64,000 bases of DNA. Source: CAWALV01 sp963782965. Its GTDB lineage: Bacteria > Actinomycetota > Actinomycetes > Acidothermales > Acidothermaceae. This document shows positions 42,170 to 50,434 of this stretch, one piece after another (within the stretch, counting starts at the first letter, position 1; each line of letters starts with the position of its first letter). The notes beneath the pieces were generated by a model. The model was given only the letters and a program-made list of their open reading frames with translations. It made no database searches and was not told where the DNA came from. Location of the stretch: contig CAWALV010000002.1 in NCBI GenBank assembly GCA_963782965.1, positions 558,001 to 622,000 on the forward strand. Reading direction: 5' to 3'. The translations under genes were made by a program, and so were the position numbers.

Positions 42170-42496
42170 CTAGACGCAGGACGGTCCCGATCTGACAACC
42201 GTCAGCTGACCACCGAACCGAGCCACGAGGTGCCCGAGATCGTCCATCAGTTCGACGATCCCTGGATCAACCCGGGGAGCTGCCGTCAGGTCGATGACCA
42301 CATTGCGCCGCCGCGCCAGCGCGGTGTCTACCAGGTGTCTGAACTCCTCCGCTGACTCCGCGTCGACCTTTCCGGCGATCGACAGCACGGCCCACGCGGC
42401 GTTGTACTCGACGGAGGACACGAGCCCCGGGCGGCTCTGCCAACCGGCGCCTTCGCCCCACTCGGCGCGGCACGGTGGCTGGACGACCTCGTGCAT
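42170..42496 (-). CDS. STAS-domain protein (anti-sigma-factor-antagonist-like)
   Basis: A 108-aa protein. VEYNAAWAVLSIAGKVDAES, then RRRNVVIDLTAAPRVDPGIVELMDDLGHLV, follows the STAS fold of SpoIIAA/RsbV-like proteins. The usual phosphorylated Ser in the DxSG-type loop is not obvious: the loop reads LTAAPRVDPG. It may therefore be a non-phosphorylated or divergent STAS protein. The ATG follows GGGAGGGCGC. It stands alone downstream of the DUF1918 gene, 27 bp after its stop, in the same direction. Confidence 0.7.
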   Translation of the reverse strand: MHEVVQPPCRAEWGEGAGWQSRPGLVSSVEYNAAWAVLSIAGKVDAESAEEFRHLVDTALARRRNVVIDLTAAPRVDPGIVELMDDLGHLVARFGGQLTVVRSGPSCV

Positions 42497-42523
42497 GCGC
42501 CCTCCCGGTGTAGCGGACGAAGG

Positions 42524-42739
42524 TCAGTCTGGTTCGGAGATGACGTTCGTGGCAGGTCCGTGGTGCAGAAGCGTCGTGTCGGCGCTGGGGAAGAAGACCG
42601 CTTGTTTGCCGTCCTCCCAGCGCACGAGGTAGGGCGGCAAACCGTCTGCGCCGCGTGCCTCGAGAACCACTCCCACCCGAGTGTGTTCGCCGACGTGGCA
42701 TGAGTGAACGACGATCTCGTCGCCTATTTCGGCTCGCAT
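42524..42739 (-). CDS. DUF1918 domain protein
   Basis: A 71-aa protein beginning MRAEIGDEIVV and containing LPPYLVRWEDGKQAVFFPS, the hallmark of the small actinobacterial DUF1918 family (GD.IVV..., PPY.VRW.DG..., .FPG.D). Function is unknown; members often appear in stress and dormancy gene sets. The ATG 42739 has a GGAGGTCGAG site, so the longer frame upstream is rejected. A DosR-like box lies 54-66 bp upstream. Confidence 0.88.
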   Translation of the reverse strand: MRAEIGDEIVVHSCHVGEHTRVGVVLEARGADGLPPYLVRWEDGKQAVFFPSADTTLLHHGPATNVISEPD

Positions 42740-42792
42740 CTCGACCTCCAATGCAATGTGTCGAATCTCCGGCGACTGACCGGGCCCGACGA

Positions 42793-42806
42793 GGGCCGAA
42801 GGTCCC
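42793..42806 (-). promoter_or_regulatory. DosR-like box upstream of DUF1918 (best match)
   Basis: Read toward the gene, the sequence is GGGACCTTCGGCCC. It matches the mycobacterial DosR core GGGACTTTNGGCCC at every defined position but one. It lies about 54 bp before the DUF1918 start, a typical distance for an activator site. Confidence 0.55.
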
Positions 42807-42904
42807 GGCTTGACGTGCCCGACGGCCTCATCGTGCAACGTGCGGCCGGTGGTTGTCCGGCCACGGTGTCCCGATGTCGTCGGGCCATTGCACGGTCCGC
42901 GGAA

Positions 42905-42917
42905 GGACCTAAGGCAC
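42905..42917 (+). promoter_or_regulatory. DosR-like box upstream of the DUF7455-like gene and nitroreductase
   Basis: GGACCTAAGGCAC lies 70-82 bp before the GTG at 42987, in the same orientation relative to its gene as the other copies. It shares 10 of 13 bases with the best site at 42793. Confidence 0.45.
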
Positions 42918-42986
42918 TAGGGCGCCGCGTGCGCGGAGAGCGAATGTGAGGTCGGAGAGCAGCACGTAGACACAGCGGGAGATGCC

Positions 42987-43331
42987 GTGAATCGTATTCG
43001 CCACACTGCGCATCCCGAACGTTGTGTAACCGTACCCGCTGCTGAAATCATCGAAGAACCGTTGAATCGGTACGCAATCTCACCCAACCAACCTGCGTGC
43101 TGTTGCACTGCGCCGGCCGTGGTGCGGATCGTCGTCGCGTACTCGGTTCCGCGTACGCGCTCCGTCGACCTGCTGCTGTGCGGGCACCACTATCGGACGT
43201 CGCGGGCCGAACTCACCCGCCGTGGGGCGATGGTCTTCGACCAGGACGGCAGTCTCCTCGGAACCGAGGTTGAGTCGGTCGACTGGGGCTCCGAACCATG
43301 CACGGTGAGTTCGCCGGCGACTTCGAGATAG
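42987..43331 (+). CDS. Small Cys/His protein (DUF7455-like zinc-ribbon)
   Basis: A 114-aa protein. The core PACCCTAPAVVRIVVAYSV, followed by VDLLLCGHHYRTSRAELTRRGA, resembles the small actinobacterial family in which a Cys pair, a hydrophobic strand and a CGHH motif form a zinc site (DUF7455-like). Normally the first pair reads CDRCGA; here it is CCCTAP. Function is unknown. GTG 42987 follows GGGAG. It stands nine bases before the Acg-like nitroreductase and probably shares its transcript, under a DosR-like site. Confidence 0.65.
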   Translation: MNRIRHTAHPERCVTVPAAEIIEEPLNRYAISPNQPACCCTAPAVVRIVVAYSVPRTRSVDLLLCGHHYRTSRAELTRRGAMVFDQDGSLLGTEVESVDWGSEPCTVSSPATSR

Positions 43332-43340
43332 GCACGACCC

Positions 43341-44417
43341 ATGATGGGCGATCGGAGGCTTGAGGTGGTCGACAAGGCTGCACGCCTCGCGAGGTCGGGC
43401 GTCATCGAGCCCGACGAGCTGCGACGGGTACTTGCCGCCGGTGCGCTCGCGCCCAGCGTGCACAACACGCAACCGTGGAGGTTCGTCCTCACCAGTAGCG
43501 GCATCGAGGTGCACGCCGATGGCGGTCGTGCGCTGAACCGGCAAGACCCCGACCATCGAGAACTGGTCATCAGTTGCGGGGCTGCCGTGATGAACATGCG
43601 CGTGGCCGCGGCCGCGATCGGGCGTCGGCTCGTCGTCGACGTGCTCCCGGACACGGCGACTCCTTCGCACCTGGCAACTCTCAGATTCGGGGCGTACCAG
43701 CCGGCGCCACTCGACGAAGCGAAGCTGTACGAGGCCGTCGCCCGGCGGCACACGTATCGACGGAGTTTCCGGACCCCGCGCCCAGACACGCCCCACGACG
43801 CGTTGATCGCCGAGTTGCGCGCCGTCGCGGCTGCCGAGGGTGCCGAGATGGCGGCGGTTGCCGAGCCGCAGCGGCGCGGCGTCCTGCACCTCGTACGCAG
43901 TGCCAATCGCACTCTGGGTCAAGACGTCGACTACCTTCGCGAGTTGCGCACGTGGACCCGAACCCAGGACTGGGCCTCGGACGGCGTGTCCGTCACGGCG
44001 TTCGGCTCGATGCCGCAGATCGACGACCCGCCGTTGCGGGACTTCGGCCTAGGGCATCCGTGGATCGGCCGGTCGTTGGAGCGCTTCTTACCCGAGGAAT
44101 GGGTCGTCTTCGCCACGGACGCCGACGACGTCGAGAGTTGGCTGCGAGCCGGTCAGGCGATCGAACGAGCATTGCTGGTGATGACACTGCACGGATGGGC
44201 GGCGTCCTTCCTCACTCAGCCGATCGAGGTCGCTTCGGTGCGCGAGGAGTTGCGCCACCACCTGGAGCTCACCGGCTACCCCCAGGTCGTGTTGCGGATC
44301 GGTACGGCGACGCCGCCGCCGACCGCTGGTCGGCGTCCCCTGGAGGAAGTCGTCACCCTCGGCGAAGGGGCTGCACAACTGCTCGTGGGCGACGGCGGCG
44401 ACGGTCTGCTCGGCTGA
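43341..44417 (+). CDS. Acg-family nitroreductase-like flavoprotein
   Basis: A 358-aa protein. The signature APSVHNTQPWRFVLTSSGIE, then DPDHRELVISCGAAVMNMRV, HTYRRSFRTPRP and HGWAASFLTQPIEV, matches the Acg/Rv2032 family, tandem nitroreductase-like proteins induced by hypoxia in mycobacteria. Reported family members sequester FMN with a lid and lack usual nitroreductase activity. Two adjacent ATGs at 43341 and 43344 are both possible. Convergent with the next universal stress protein gene; a hairpin covers both gene ends. Confidence 0.88.
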   Translation: MMGDRRLEVVDKAARLARSGVIEPDELRRVLAAGALAPSVHNTQPWRFVLTSSGIEVHADGGRALNRQDPDHRELVISCGAAVMNMRVAAAAIGRRLVVDVLPDTATPSHLATLRFGAYQPAPLDEAKLYEAVARRHTYRRSFRTPRPDTPHDALIAELRAVAAAEGAEMAAVAEPQRRGVLHLVRSANRTLGQDVDYLRELRTWTRTQDWASDGVSVTAFGSMPQIDDPPLRDFGLGHPWIGRSLERFLPEEWVVFATDADDVESWLRAGQAIERALLVMTLHGWAASFLTQPIEVASVREELRHHLELTGYPQVVLRIGTATPPPTAGRRPLEEVVTLGEGAAQLLVGDGGDGLLG

Positions 44418-44456
44418 CCACGCGACCGGAACGGTCCTTGACCTGCGGGTCAGCCG
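44411..44456. terminator. Bidirectional terminator-like hairpin between convergent genes
   Basis: CGGCTGACC (44411-44419) and GGTCAGCCG (44448-44456) form a perfect 9-bp inverted repeat that covers the stop codons of both convergent genes. Inside it GACCG-GAA-CGGTC forms a second hairpin. No T-run is present, as is common for terminators in high-GC actinomycetes. Confidence 0.45.
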
Positions 44457-45367
44457 TGCGCCCCGGCGAGCTTTTGTTGCTCCGAATGCTGGCTCACGGT
44501 CATGCTCTTCGGGCAGATCATCACCGGGCAGCCGGCCTGCTCCGACATCGTCACCGACACCGATCCGAGCGCGGTGCCCATCAGCGAGTGATCACGGTGC
44601 GAACCCGCGACGAGCAGCCGCGCGTGCACCGATAGCTCGAGCAGTTCGTGACGAGGATCGCCGGTGATGAGTTGTGTCGTGACCTCGACGTCGGGGAAGC
44701 CCGCTGAGGCGACAATGTCGTGTGCCCAGTTGCGCAGGTTCGCCGCGTGCGCGTGTACGTCGAGCGCGCTGCCGGGATGACGGTCGACGTGGATCACGTG
44801 AAGTGGCGCTTCCCGCAGCGACGCCATCTCTGCTGCAGCACGCAGCGTCGCGATCGAGTGGGCGGTCTCGCTGACTCCGACGACCACCGGGCCGGAATGC
44901 TCGCGTACGCCTCGCACGATGACGACGGGGCTGTGTGCGTGCGCAACCACGCGGCCACCGACGGCGCCCATCACGAGGCCGGTCAGTCCGGGCAGTCCGC
45001 GGCAGCCGAGCACCGTGAGGACGGCGTGGCGTGAGGCTTCGACGAGGACGTCGGGCGGGCTTCCGGTGAGCAGGCTCGTCTCGATCGGGAGGTCCGGCCG
45101 GCGACGATGCGCCGAGTCCCGCGACCTGCGCAACACCGCTTCGACGGCCCTCTTGATCGGATCCCCGTGCGGATGGCCGTCGCTCGACACGGGTGGTCCG
45201 AGTGCTCCGTACCGTGGCAGTTGCCACGCGTGCACGATGTGCAGCGACGTGCCGCGCCGGGTCGCTTCGTCGGCGGCCCACAGCAGCGCCCGCTCGCCGT
45301 CGTCCCACCCGTCGACGCCGACGACGACCGGCAGGCGCGTTTCCGAGGAATTTGCGGACTCGTTCAT
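44450..45367 (-). CDS. Tandem universal stress protein, second copy
   Basis: A 305-aa protein with two Usp domains: VVVGVDGWDDGERALLWAAD and VLGCRGLPGLTGLVMGAVGG in the first, GPVVVGVSETAHSIATLRAA and VAGSHRDHSLMGTALGSVSV in the second. The second-domain glycine motif is partly degenerate, so it may not bind ATP. It is a diverged paralogue of the gene at 41076. ATG 45367 follows GGGAGTG. Divergent from the pyruvate:ferredoxin oxidoreductase gene. A DosR-like box lies 74 bp upstream. Confidence 0.92.
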   Translation of the reverse strand: MNESANSSETRLPVVVGVDGWDDGERALLWAADEATRRGTSLHIVHAWQLPRYGALGPPVSSDGHPHGDPIKRAVEAVLRRSRDSAHRRRPDLPIETSLLTGSPPDVLVEASRHAVLTVLGCRGLPGLTGLVMGAVGGRVVAHAHSPVVIVRGVREHSGPVVVGVSETAHSIATLRAAAEMASLREAPLHVIHVDRHPGSALDVHAHAANLRNWAHDIVASAGFPDVEVTTQLITGDPRHELLELSVHARLLVAGSHRDHSLMGTALGSVSVTMSEQAGCPVMICPKSMTVSQHSEQQKLAGAHG

Positions 45368-45440
45368 GGCCGTCACTCCCTGCCGAAATGAGCCGGCTGC
45401 TTGCACTACCGAACCTGCCCCTTGCGGGCGGGCTTGAGAA

Positions 45441-45453
45441 GGGCAGAAGGCCC
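45441..45453 (-). promoter_or_regulatory. DosR-like box upstream of second universal stress protein
   Basis: Read toward the gene, the site is GGGCCTTCTGCCC. It shares 11 of 13 bases with the best site at 42793 and the same orientation relative to its gene. It is 74-86 bp before the ATG. Confidence 0.45.
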
Positions 45454-45530
45454 GGGTCGGTGGTGCACAACGTCCCACTCGGTACGCGAGCCGGCCCGAG
45501 GTTCGGCGGGCGGCGGTCTCCCCTGGCGCT

Positions 45531-45605
45531 CACCGCGCGCCGCTCACCCAGCCGTCACCGCGCGCCGCTCACCCAGCGGTCACCGCGCGCCGCTCACCCG
45601 GAGGC
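45531..45605. repeat. 25-bp tandem repeat, three copies
   Basis: The unit CACCGCGCGCCGCTCACCCA plus five bases (GCCGT/GCGGT) repeats at 45531, 45556 and 45581. The first 19 bases are identical in all three copies; the third copy diverges at its end. It lies in the control region between the universal stress protein and nifJ. Confidence 0.9.
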
Positions 45606-45711
45606 GGCCGCGCCGCGACCGCGCCGACCGCGGCACTCCGGGCCCTGTATCCCGGGCTCGTATGACGTTGGGCCCTGACTCGCCCGGCCGCTCGGCTCCT
45701 AGCTTGCTGGT

Positions 45712-48700
45712 ATGACCGCGCCACGAATCTCTCCGCTGCCCGATGCACCAGCCGATCGCGAGCTCCCGGCCGCCCGCCGCACCGCGACCATCGACGGAAA
45801 CGAAGCGGCTGCCCGAGTCGCACACGCGTTGTCCGATGTCGTGGTGCTGTACCCGATCACGCCCGCGTCGCCCATGGGCGAGCACGCCGATGCGTGGAGC
45901 GGTGCCGGCCGGACGAACGTCTGGGGAGCGGTGCCAGAGGTCGTGGAGATGCAGTCGGAGGCCGGCGCGGCCGGCGCCCTGCACGGTGCCGCCATGGAGG
46001 GTGCGCTCGCGACCACCTTCACCGCGTCGCAGGGCCTGCTCCTCATGCTGCCGAACATGTTCAAGATCGCCGGCGAGCTGACGCCGGTCGTGCTGCACGT
46101 CGCCGCGCGCACCCTGGCGACGCACGCGCTGTCGATCTTCGGCGACCACAGCGACGTCATGGCGGCCCGGACGACGGGTTGGGCGATGCTGGCCGCGAGC
46201 TCGGTTCAAGAAGCGCAGGACTTCGCGCTGATCTCGCACGCCGCCACGCTGCGCTCGCGGGTGCCGTTCCTGCACTTCTTCGACGGCTTTCGCACCTCGC
46301 ACGAGATCGACAAGATCGAACTGCTGGACGCCGACGACTTCCGCGCGCTCGTCCGCCAGCGTGACGTGCTGGCCCATCGGCAGCGCGGCCTGACTCCCGA
46401 CAGCCCCACCCTGCGGGGGAGTGCGCAGAACCCGGACGTGTTCTTCCAGAACCGGGAGGCTGCCAACCCGTTCTACGACGAGGTGCCCGGCATCGTCCGC
46501 GACCTGATGGCCCAGCTGGAGCACCGGTGTGGCCGGCACTACGGTCTCGTCGAGTACGAGGGCGCACCCGATGCCGAGCGCGTCGTCGTGCTGATGGGCT
46601 CCGGCGTCGGCGCGGTGCAGGAGACGGTCGAAGAGCTGAACCGGCGTGGCGAGCGAGTAGGACTGCTGAAGATCCGGTTGTACCGGCCGTTCCCGGTAGC
46701 CGAACTCCTCGAAGCGCTGCCCGGCACGGTGCAGCGCATCTGCGTGCTCGACCGCACGAAGGAGCCGGGCGCCGCCGATCCCCTCTTCCTCGACGTCGTG
46801 GCCGCTCTCTATGAATCCGGACGTCGTGACGTCGAGGTCGTCTCGGGCCGGTACGGCCTGGCGAGCAAGGAGTTCACCCCGCAGATGGTGAAGGCGGTGT
46901 TCGACGAGCTCGCCCAGCCGACGTGCCGCAAGCGCATGACGGTGGGCATCGTCGATGACGTCTCCGGTACGAGCCTGGCGCCCGACCCCGAGTTCGAGGT
47001 GTCGTCGCGCGCGCTCGAAGCGGTGTTCTTCGGTCTGGGCAGCGACGGCACGGTCGGTGCGAACAAGGCCACCATCAAGCTCATCGGCGAGCTGACCGAT
47101 CTGCATGCGCAGGGCTACTTCGTCTACGACTCGCGCAAGTCGGGGTCGATGACGGTCTCGCACCTGCGTTTCGGTCCGGAGCCCATCCGCTCCACCTACC
47201 TCGTCTCGCAGGCCGACTTCGTGGCGTGCCACCAGTTCAGCCTGCTGAAGAGCGCTCCCGTCCTGGACCTGGCCAAGCCGGGTGCGACGTTCTTGCTCAA
47301 CAGCCCGTACACGCCGGCGGAGACGTGGTCGCGCCTGCCGGCCGCCGTCCGCGAGCAGGTTCGTGAGAAGAAGCTGGACGTGTGGATCATCAACGCCGGC
47401 CGGCTCGCTCGTGACGTCGGGCTCGGCGGTCGAATCAACACCGTGATGCAGCCGTGTTTCTTCGCGCTCACCGAGGTCATGCCACGCGAGGACGCCTTGG
47501 CCGCGCTGCGGGACACCATCGCCAAGGCTTACGGACGCCGTGGGCCGGCGGTCGTCGAACGCAACCTCGAAGCGCTCCAGCGTGCGCTCGACGCGCTGAC
47601 CCGTCTCGACATCCCGGACGTCGACGAGCCGGAGCGCGTCGCCGAGCTACCCGTGCCGGTCATGGCGGCGCCTGCGCTGACTCGCGAGCTCGTGTTGGGC
47701 CACGGCGATCAGCTGCCGGTGAGTGCGTTGCCCGCCGACGGCACGTTCGCCACCGGCACCGCGCGGTGGGAGAAGCGGGCCATCGGCACCGAGCTGCCGG
47801 TGTGGGACCCCTCGATCTGCATCGACTGCGGCAAGTGCGCGATCGTCTGCCCGCACGCCGCGATCCGGATGAAGGCCTACGAGCCGGCCGCCCTGGCCGG
47901 AGCGCCTGAAGGCTTCAAGTCCAAGGACGGCGTCGGCCGCGACCTCGCCGGTCTCAAACTCACCGTGCAGGTCTCACCCGACGACTGCACGGGCTGCGGC
48001 CTGTGCGTCGACATGTGCCCGGCGCACAGCAAGAGCGATGTCAGCCATCGCTCGATCAACCTGCAGGACGCCCTCGATTGCCGCGATGCCGAGCGGCCGA
48101 TGTGGGACTTCTTCGAGGCCATCCCCGAGATGGACCGCACCAAGGTGCGCCGCGACACGGTCAAGGGTTCGCAGCTGCTCCAGCCGCTGTTCGAGTTCTC
48201 GGGTGCGTGTTCGGGTTGTGGTGAGACGCCCTACGTCAAGCTCCTCTCGCAACTGTTCGGCGACCGCATGGTGGTGGCGAATGCCACCGGGTGCTCGTCG
48301 ATCTATGGCGGCAACCTGCCGACAACGCCGTGGGCGCAGGATGCCGCGGGCCGCGGACCGGCGTGGGCGAACTCGCTCTTCGAGGACAACGCGGAGTTCG
48401 GGCTGGGTCTGCGACTCGGCTACGAAAGCCACGTCGCCGAGGCCAAGCGGCTGCTCAAGGAGTTGCAGCCCCAGCTGGATGACGAGTTGGTGACCGACAT
48501 CTTGGCAGCCGACCAGAGCGCCGAAGAGCAGATCATCGCTCAACGCGAGCGCGTCGTTCGGCTGAAGGAACGGCTGGCCGACGTCAACGGCGGCAACCGC
48601 GAGAAGGCGGAAAGCCTCGCCAGCCTGGCCGACGACCTCGTCGAGAAGACGTTCTGGATCGTCGGCGGCGACGGCTGGGCCTACGACATCGGGTTCGGTG

Positions 48701-49362
48701 GTCTCGACCACGTGTTGGCCAGTGGGCGCGATGTCAACGTGCTCGTGCTCGACACCGAGGTGTACTCCAACACGGGCGGCCAGGCGTCGAAGGCGACGCC
48801 GCGCGGAGCCGTTGCGAAGTTCGCGACGTCAGGAAAGGCGACGGCCAAGAAGGACCTCGGCGCGATCGCGCGCTCGTACGGCAACGTCTATGTTGCGCAG
48901 ATCGCGTTGGGTGCGAACGAAATGCAGACGGTGCGCGCGCTGCTCGAAGCGGCGGCATGGCACGGCCCATCTCTGGTGATCGCGTACAGCACCTGCATCG
49001 CACACGGCATCGAGATGTCGACGTCGATGAACCACCAGAAGGACGCCGTCGCCTCCGGGTACTGGCCGCTGTACCGCTACCACCCGAGCCCCGAACCGGG
49101 CAACCGCCCGTTCCAGCTCGATGCGAAGGCGCCGTCGACCCCGCTGGCGACGTTCGCGTTGTCAGAGGCTCGGTTCTCGATGTTGCTGCGCTCCGACCCT
49201 GACGGCGCGCGGTACTTGCTGAAGATGGCGCAGTCCGATATCGACGAGCGCTGGCGCTTCTACGAGCAACTGGCCGGCGTTTCGCGCGTGCTGCCGCACG
49301 AGAACCCCGACGACGACGGGTCGTTGCTCGTCACGGCCGATGGCACGGAGGAGGAATCGTGA
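45712..49362 (+). CDS. nifJ: Pyruvate:ferredoxin (flavodoxin) oxidoreductase, single-chain
   Basis: A 1216-aa single-chain enzyme that oxidises pyruvate to acetyl-CoA and CO2, reducing ferredoxin or flavodoxin; oxygen-sensitive in many organisms. N-terminal domain: ATIDGNEAAARVAHALSDVV and YPITPASPMGEHAD. Gamma-type domain begins FFGLGSDGTVGANKATIKLI. Two [4Fe-4S] motifs at about residues 702 (CIDCGKCAIVCPHAAI) and 758 (CTGCGLCVDMCPAHSK), and a further cluster Cys pair in SGACSGCGETPYVKL. TPP-binding GDGWAYDIGFGGLDHVLASG is near 985, then VYSNTGGQASKATPRGA. It indicates an anaerobic or microaerobic mode. It overlaps the next gene by four bases. Confidence 0.96.
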   Translation: MTAPRISPLPDAPADRELPAARRTATIDGNEAAARVAHALSDVVVLYPITPASPMGEHADAWSGAGRTNVWGAVPEVVEMQSEAGAAGALHGAAMEGALATTFTASQGLLLMLPNMFKIAGELTPVVLHVAARTLATHALSIFGDHSDVMAARTTGWAMLAASSVQEAQDFALISHAATLRSRVPFLHFFDGFRTSHEIDKIELLDADDFRALVRQRDVLAHRQRGLTPDSPTLRGSAQNPDVFFQNREAANPFYDEVPGIVRDLMAQLEHRCGRHYGLVEYEGAPDAERVVVLMGSGVGAVQETVEELNRRGERVGLLKIRLYRPFPVAELLEALPGTVQRICVLDRTKEPGAADPLFLDVVAALYESGRRDVEVVSGRYGLASKEFTPQMVKAVFDELAQPTCRKRMTVGIVDDVSGTSLAPDPEFEVSSRALEAVFFGLGSDGTVGANKATIKLIGELTDLHAQGYFVYDSRKSGSMTVSHLRFGPEPIRSTYLVSQADFVACHQFSLLKSAPVLDLAKPGATFLLNSPYTPAETWSRLPAAVREQVREKKLDVWIINAGRLARDVGLGGRINTVMQPCFFALTEVMPREDALAALRDTIAKAYGRRGPAVVERNLEALQRALDALTRLDIPDVDEPERVAELPVPVMAAPALTRELVLGHGDQLPVSALPADGTFATGTARWEKRAIGTELPVWDPSICIDCGKCAIVCPHAAIRMKAYEPAALAGAPEGFKSKDGVGRDLAGLKLTVQVSPDDCTGCGLCVDMCPAHSKSDVSHRSINLQDALDCRDAERPMWDFFEAIPEMDRTKVRRDTVKGSQLLQPLFEFSGACSGCGETPYVKLLSQLFGDRMVVANATGCSSIYGGNLPTTPWAQDAAGRGPAWANSLFEDNAEFGLGLRLGYESHVAEAKRLLKELQPQLDDELVTDILAADQSAEEQIIAQRERVVRLKERLADVNGGNREKAESLASLADDLVEKTFWIVGGDGWAYDIGFGGLDHVLASGRDVNVLVLDTEVYSNTGGQASKATPRGAVAKFATSGKATAKKDLGAIARSYGNVYVAQIALGANEMQTVRALLEAAAWHGPSLVIAYSTCIAHGIEMSTSMNHQKDAVASGYWPLYRYHPSPEPGNRPFQLDAKAPSTPLATFALSEARFSMLLRSDPDGARYLLKMAQSDIDERWRFYEQLAGVSRVLPHENPDDDGSLLVTADGTEEES

Positions 49363-50369
49363 TCGACCTTTCCTGTCGCTATCTCGGGCTTTCGCTGCGG
49401 TCACCGATCGTCGCTTCACCGAGCCCGCTTACCGGACAACTCGACTCGCTGATCGCATTGCAGGCCGCCGGTGTCGCGGCCGTCGTGCTGCCTTCGGTGT
49501 TCGAAGAGGAGGTCGAGGCAGAGGAGGAGGAGTTGCGCCGCTGGCTCGACGAAGGCAGCGAGTCCTATGCCGAAGCCTCGACCTACCTGCCGCGCCTCGA
49601 CATGCGGTTCGGCGGGCCGATGGACCACGTGCGGCTGCTCGAGAAGGCGAAGGGTGAACTCGAGATCCCGATCATCGCCAGCTTGAACGGCACGACGGAC
49701 GGCGGGTGGTTGCGGTACGCCACGATGCTCGCCGACGCCGGCGCTGACGCGCTGGAACTCAACCTGTACAGCGTCGAGTCGGACGCCGGCAAGTCGTCGT
49801 CCCTCATCGAAGCCGCCTACCTGCGGCTGGTCGGGCAAGTACGCAAGCAGGTCGACGTCCCGCTGGCGGTCAAGCTGAGCCCGTACCTGTCGTCGACGGC
49901 GAACTTCGCTCAGCGGCTCGTCGACGCGGGGGTCGACGGGTTGGTTCTCTTCAACCGGTTCGTGCAACCAGACGTCGACATCGACACGCTCGGTGTCGCG
50001 CCGACGCTGGAGCTTTCACAGACCGGCGACCTGCGGCTGCCGTTGCGGTGGGTGGCTTTGTTGCGGCCGGAGCTGCCGAACACGTCATTGGCGCTGACGT
50101 CAGGCGTGCATTCCGGAGCGGAGGTCGTGAAGGCGCTGCTGGCAGGTGCTGACGTTGCGATGATGACGTCGGCGTTGTTGCGCCACGGGCCGGCGCACGT
50201 TTCGCGGGTCGAAGCCGGCCTCGTTGCCTGGATGGCGGCGCACGACGTGACGTCGATCGCCGACTTCCGGGGCTCGGTCGCCCGGCACACCGCTGTCGAT
50301 GCGCGGGCGTACGAGCGGGCGCAATACATTCGTGCGGTCACCGGATACCGCGCCACGGCCTGGTACTGA
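49359..50369 (+). CDS. Dihydroorotate dehydrogenase-like flavoprotein
   Basis: A 336-aa TIM-barrel protein: MIDLSCRYLGLSLRSPIVAS start, IPIIASLNGTTDGGWLRYA, DALELNLYS, VPLAVKLSPYLSSTANFAQR, VLFNRFVQPD and ALTSGVHSGAEVVKALLAGA. The FMN-binding features are those of dihydroorotate dehydrogenase class 1 relatives, but the catalytic Cys/Ser loop is different. Proteins of this type often follow nifJ and are annotated as dihydroorotate dehydrogenase-like without assigned substrate. Start GTG overlaps the nifJ stop (GTGA). A pyrimidine role is unlikely given the context. Confidence 0.88.
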   Translation: MIDLSCRYLGLSLRSPIVASPSPLTGQLDSLIALQAAGVAAVVLPSVFEEEVEAEEEELRRWLDEGSESYAEASTYLPRLDMRFGGPMDHVRLLEKAKGELEIPIIASLNGTTDGGWLRYATMLADAGADALELNLYSVESDAGKSSSLIEAAYLRLVGQVRKQVDVPLAVKLSPYLSSTANFAQRLVDAGVDGLVLFNRFVQPDVDIDTLGVAPTLELSQTGDLRLPLRWVALLRPELPNTSLALTSGVHSGAEVVKALLAGADVAMMTSALLRHGPAHVSRVEAGLVAWMAAHDVTSIADFRGSVARHTAVDARAYERAQYIRAVTGYRATAWY

Positions 50370-50407
50370 TCGGTTGGTGGCGGCCCGAGCAGGTCGGGCG
50401 TGGTCGG

Positions 50408-50434
50408 GTCAGATGAAGGGACCCTTCATCTGAC
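50408..50434. terminator. 27-bp near-perfect palindrome (terminator-like hairpin)
   Basis: GTCAGATGAAGGG (50408-50420), a single A, and CCCTTCATCTGAC (50422-50434) form a 13-bp perfect inverted repeat. It lies 38 bp after the dihydroorotate-dehydrogenase-like stop and covers the last codons and stop of the convergent small gene, so it can act in both directions. No T-run follows. Confidence 0.6.

Larger units (their letters stand above)
45368..45711. other. 344-bp divergent control region (universal stress protein / nifJ)
   Basis: No gene is supported. It contains a DosR-like site at 45441-45453, a three-copy 25-bp tandem repeat at 45531-45605, and near nifJ the imperfect dyad GGGCCCTGTATCCC (45640-45653), 59 bp before its start. 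Confidence 0.6.

Noticed and set aside
42893..42909. Dyad GGTCC-N6-GGACC as a separate operator
   Set aside because: It overlaps the DosR-like site at 42905 and has different spacing from the other sites; the single-site reading is simpler.
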